This document shows positions 62,477 through 64,000 of a stretch of 64,000 nucleotides of DNA, in pieces. The translations under genes and the position numbers were made by a program. The stretch spans positions 1,426,001 through 1,490,000 of the forward strand of contig NZ_CP111121.1 in assembly GCF_026314945.1 (NCBI RefSeq), in the 5' to 3' direction. Within the stretch, counting starts at the first letter, position 1; every line of letters begins with the position of its first letter. The notes beneath the pieces were generated by a model that was not told the origin of the DNA, did not search any database, and worked only from the letters and a program-made list of their open reading frames with translations. This DNA is from Chryseobacterium fluminis. GTDB taxonomy: Bacteria > Bacteroidota > Bacteroidia > Flavobacteriales > Weeksellaceae.

Positions 62477-64000
62477 TCAACGGGATAATGCCATGAGGAT
62501 CTTATCCGGCGTGATCGGTAAATCTCTCATCCGGACACCAATCGCATTATAGATGGCATTAGCTATTGCCGGTGCCGTCCCGATGATTCCTACCTCTCCC
62601 AGACCTTTTGCCCCGGAAGGATTGATATGAGGATCAGGTTTGTTAATAAAATCTACTTCTATAATAGGTGCATCAGCATTGACTGCAAAGTGGTATCCTG
62701 CCAGATCATTACCGATTAATGTCCCTAATCTGGAATCAATCTGGTTTTCCTCCATCAGTGCCATTCCGATACCTCCCACTGCTGCTCCGGACATCTGGTT
62801 CGCCGCTGCCTGACTGTTGATGATTTTCCCGCCGTCTGCCATGACAGCAAGCTTTTCCACTTTTACTTTTCCGGTACGCTTATTCACCCGCACCTTACAA
62901 AAATGTGCCGAGGATGAGCAGAAAGCAAATTTTTCCCGTTCGCTTCCAGGCTTTGAAGTAACTTCAAGACGTATTTCATCCAGATGATTCTTTTCAAACA
63001 GATCTGCAAAAGAGACGGTAGCATCAGAATTATTTTTTAAGCTGATGCCTGTATCGGTGAGAAGGATATTTTCGGAAACAGCACCTTTGAAACTTTCACT
63101 AAGTGATGCTGCATATTCTGCTACCTTTTGCTTAAGTTGAGTACTCGCCTCGTATACCGCCCCGCTCACAGATGATAAACCTGTACTCCCTCCCTGACTT
63201 GGTGCCGGAGGAAGGGTGGAATTTCCCAGTTCAATATGGATTTTATTTTTTGGTATTCCTGTAATTTCGTGGGCTATATTCTGCATTCCTGTTCCCGTAC
63301 CGGTCCCGATATCCGTCATCGCAGTCTGTACCATCACACTGCCGTCTTTATGCAGTACAATGGCTGCCTGCGATTCCCTTCTCCCGGCATTCCACATGCC
63401 GACAGCCATTCCGTATCCGATATACCAGTCTCCATCGGTAACGCTTGCAGGAACTGCTTTTCTGGCGTTCCATCCTATCATTTCGGCCCCTCTTTTCAAT
63501 CCTTCGTCGAGAAAGTGGGTAGACCATGGCAGGTTCGAGTCCGGGTGTTTTTCCAGGGAAATATTTTTCAGTCTCAGCTCTACAGGATCCATTTTCAGCC
63601 GATAAGACAATTCATCTATGGCAGATTCCAGAGCGAATACTCCGGTACAGTCCCCCGGACCGCGCATCCAGGTTGGGGTGCTTAAATTTAGGGGAACAGT
63701 GGCTGCTTCAGTTTTTAAGTTGGGAAATTTGTAAATCAGTCTGGTAACCCGGGTAATGCCGTCGTTAAAGTTTTCATAGACTGAAGTTTCATTCTTGGCC
63801 TGATGCAGAATTCCTAAAAGATTTCCTGACTGATCCGACCCCAATTTAATTCTCTGCCATGAAGCAGGCCTGTATCCGGTCGCAACGAACATCTGGGAAC
63901 GGGTGAGCATTAATTTTACGGGACGGTTTACCTGTTTTGCAGCCATAACGGAAGCCAGGACGTGAGGCCAGACCCTAAGTCCGGAACCGAAGCCGCCGCC
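62477..64000 (-). CDS. Second xanthine dehydrogenase-family molybdopterin subunit, N-terminus cut by window edge
   Basis: The open frame continues through the right edge: the edge codons read GGGFGSGLRVWPHVLASVMAA, part of the Mo-binding loop, so the true start lies beyond 64000. Visible parts are MRGPGDCTGVFALESAIDEL, PSQGGSTGLSSVSGAVYEA, and the catalytic Glu in GLGEVGIIGTAPAIANAIYN near the end. It shares the family of 58510-60747 but is clearly diverged, so it is a separate enzyme, not a recent duplicate. Its small subunits would be upstream, outside the window. Confidence 0.92.
   Translation of the reverse strand, partial: GGGFGSGLRVWPHVLASVMAAKQVNRPVKLMLTRSQMFVATGYRPASWQRIKLGSDQSGNLLGILHQAKNETSVYENFNDGITRVTRLIYKFPNLKTEAATVPLNLSTPTWMRGPGDCTGVFALESAIDELSYRLKMDPVELRLKNISLEKHPDSNLPWSTHFLDEGLKRGAEMIGWNARKAVPASVTDGDWYIGYGMAVGMWNAGRRESQAAIVLHKDGSVMVQTAMTDIGTGTGTGMQNIAHEITGIPKNKIHIELGNSTLPPAPSQGGSTGLSSVSGAVYEASTQLKQKVAEYAASLSESFKGAVSENILLTDTGISLKNNSDATVSFADLFEKNHLDEIRLEVTSKPGSEREKFAFCSSSAHFCKVRVNKRTGKVKVEKLAVMADGGKIINSQAAANQMSGAAVGGIGMALMEENQIDSRLGTLIGNDLAGYHFAVNADAPIIEVDFINKPDPHINPSGAKGLGEVGIIGTAPAIANAIYNAIGVRMRDLPITPDKILMALSR

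Overview
The window looks like chromosome from a low-GC Bacteroidota of the Flavobacteriia, most like Chryseobacterium or a relative in the Weeksellaceae (an inference from gene content and promoter style, not from a search). Promoters show the Bacteroidota -7 motif TAnnTTTG (for example at 26075, 28414, 40474, 46581 and 49891). Starts mostly lack a Shine-Dalgarno sequence, small lipoproteins are frequent, and the families present (DUF892 ferritin-like proteins, a DUF2256/DASH-cryptochrome cluster, COG0523-MerC-Fur, glf with a glycosyltransferase, a KatE stress cluster) are typical of that group. No rRNA, tRNA, CRISPR array, integrase or transposase was seen.

Layout. 0-7.8 kb: an ATP-grasp ligase cut by the left edge, a DEDDh exonuclease, orphan small proteins, then a tight three-gene operon (YqcI/YcgG haem N-hydroxylase, DUF1989 protein, group II PLP decarboxylase) that looks like a small specialised pathway acting on an amino acid or guanidine compound; an orphan receiver follows. 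8.2-12.1 kb: a very large hybrid histidine kinase. 12.2-19.9 kb: palindromic repeats, a DUF892 protein, a decayed thioredoxin-reductase-like gene, a cyanophycin synthetase with a one-base frameshift, Hsp20 and a Kef-type antiporter. 20-23 kb: a small island (XRE regulator, a strongly structured leader, a 45-aa ORF overlapping a 190-aa unknown gene) framed on both sides by arrays of composite inverted repeats. 23-26.5 kb: a probable metal (zinc) module of alkaline phosphatase, COG0523 GTPase, MerC and a Fur-family repressor, with shared palindromic operator candidates. 26.6-32.3 kb: 3-methyladenine glycosylase, a SnoaL-like protein, an AraC regulator, two secreted beta-propeller proteins and a second DUF892. 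32.5-37.1 kb: glf/glycosyltransferase/GH1-like operon and cyanophycinase. 37.7-41 kb: a Crp-like regulator, an SDR/DUF2867 protein, RibA and a TetR-like regulator. 41.3-47.2 kb: a light/DNA-repair cluster (ABC1 kinase, DUF2256, DASH cryptochrome, PhrB-like photolyase, DUF2805, SDR, MarR), in which the photolyase and DUF2805 genes are both frameshifted. 47.4-58.4 kb: a general stress region (SDRs, CinA-like, two more Crp paralogues, an acidic/SGR-repeat KGG protein, a third DUF892, KatE catalase, zinc alcohol dehydrogenase, FAD-Rieske oxidoreductase). 58.5-64 kb: a three-subunit molybdenum hydroxylase operon (PaoABC type) and a second molybdopterin subunit cut by the right edge.

Themes. Oxidative and desiccation stress (three DUF892 genes, KatE, Hsp20, KGG protein), nitrogen storage as cyanophycin (cphA and cphB in one window but 19 kb apart), metal homeostasis, and light/DNA damage. 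The least explained segments are the 3.8-6.8 kb N-hydroxylase operon and the 20-23 kb repeat-framed island. Several genes carry single-base frameshifts, which are either real decay or assembly error and should be checked against reads.
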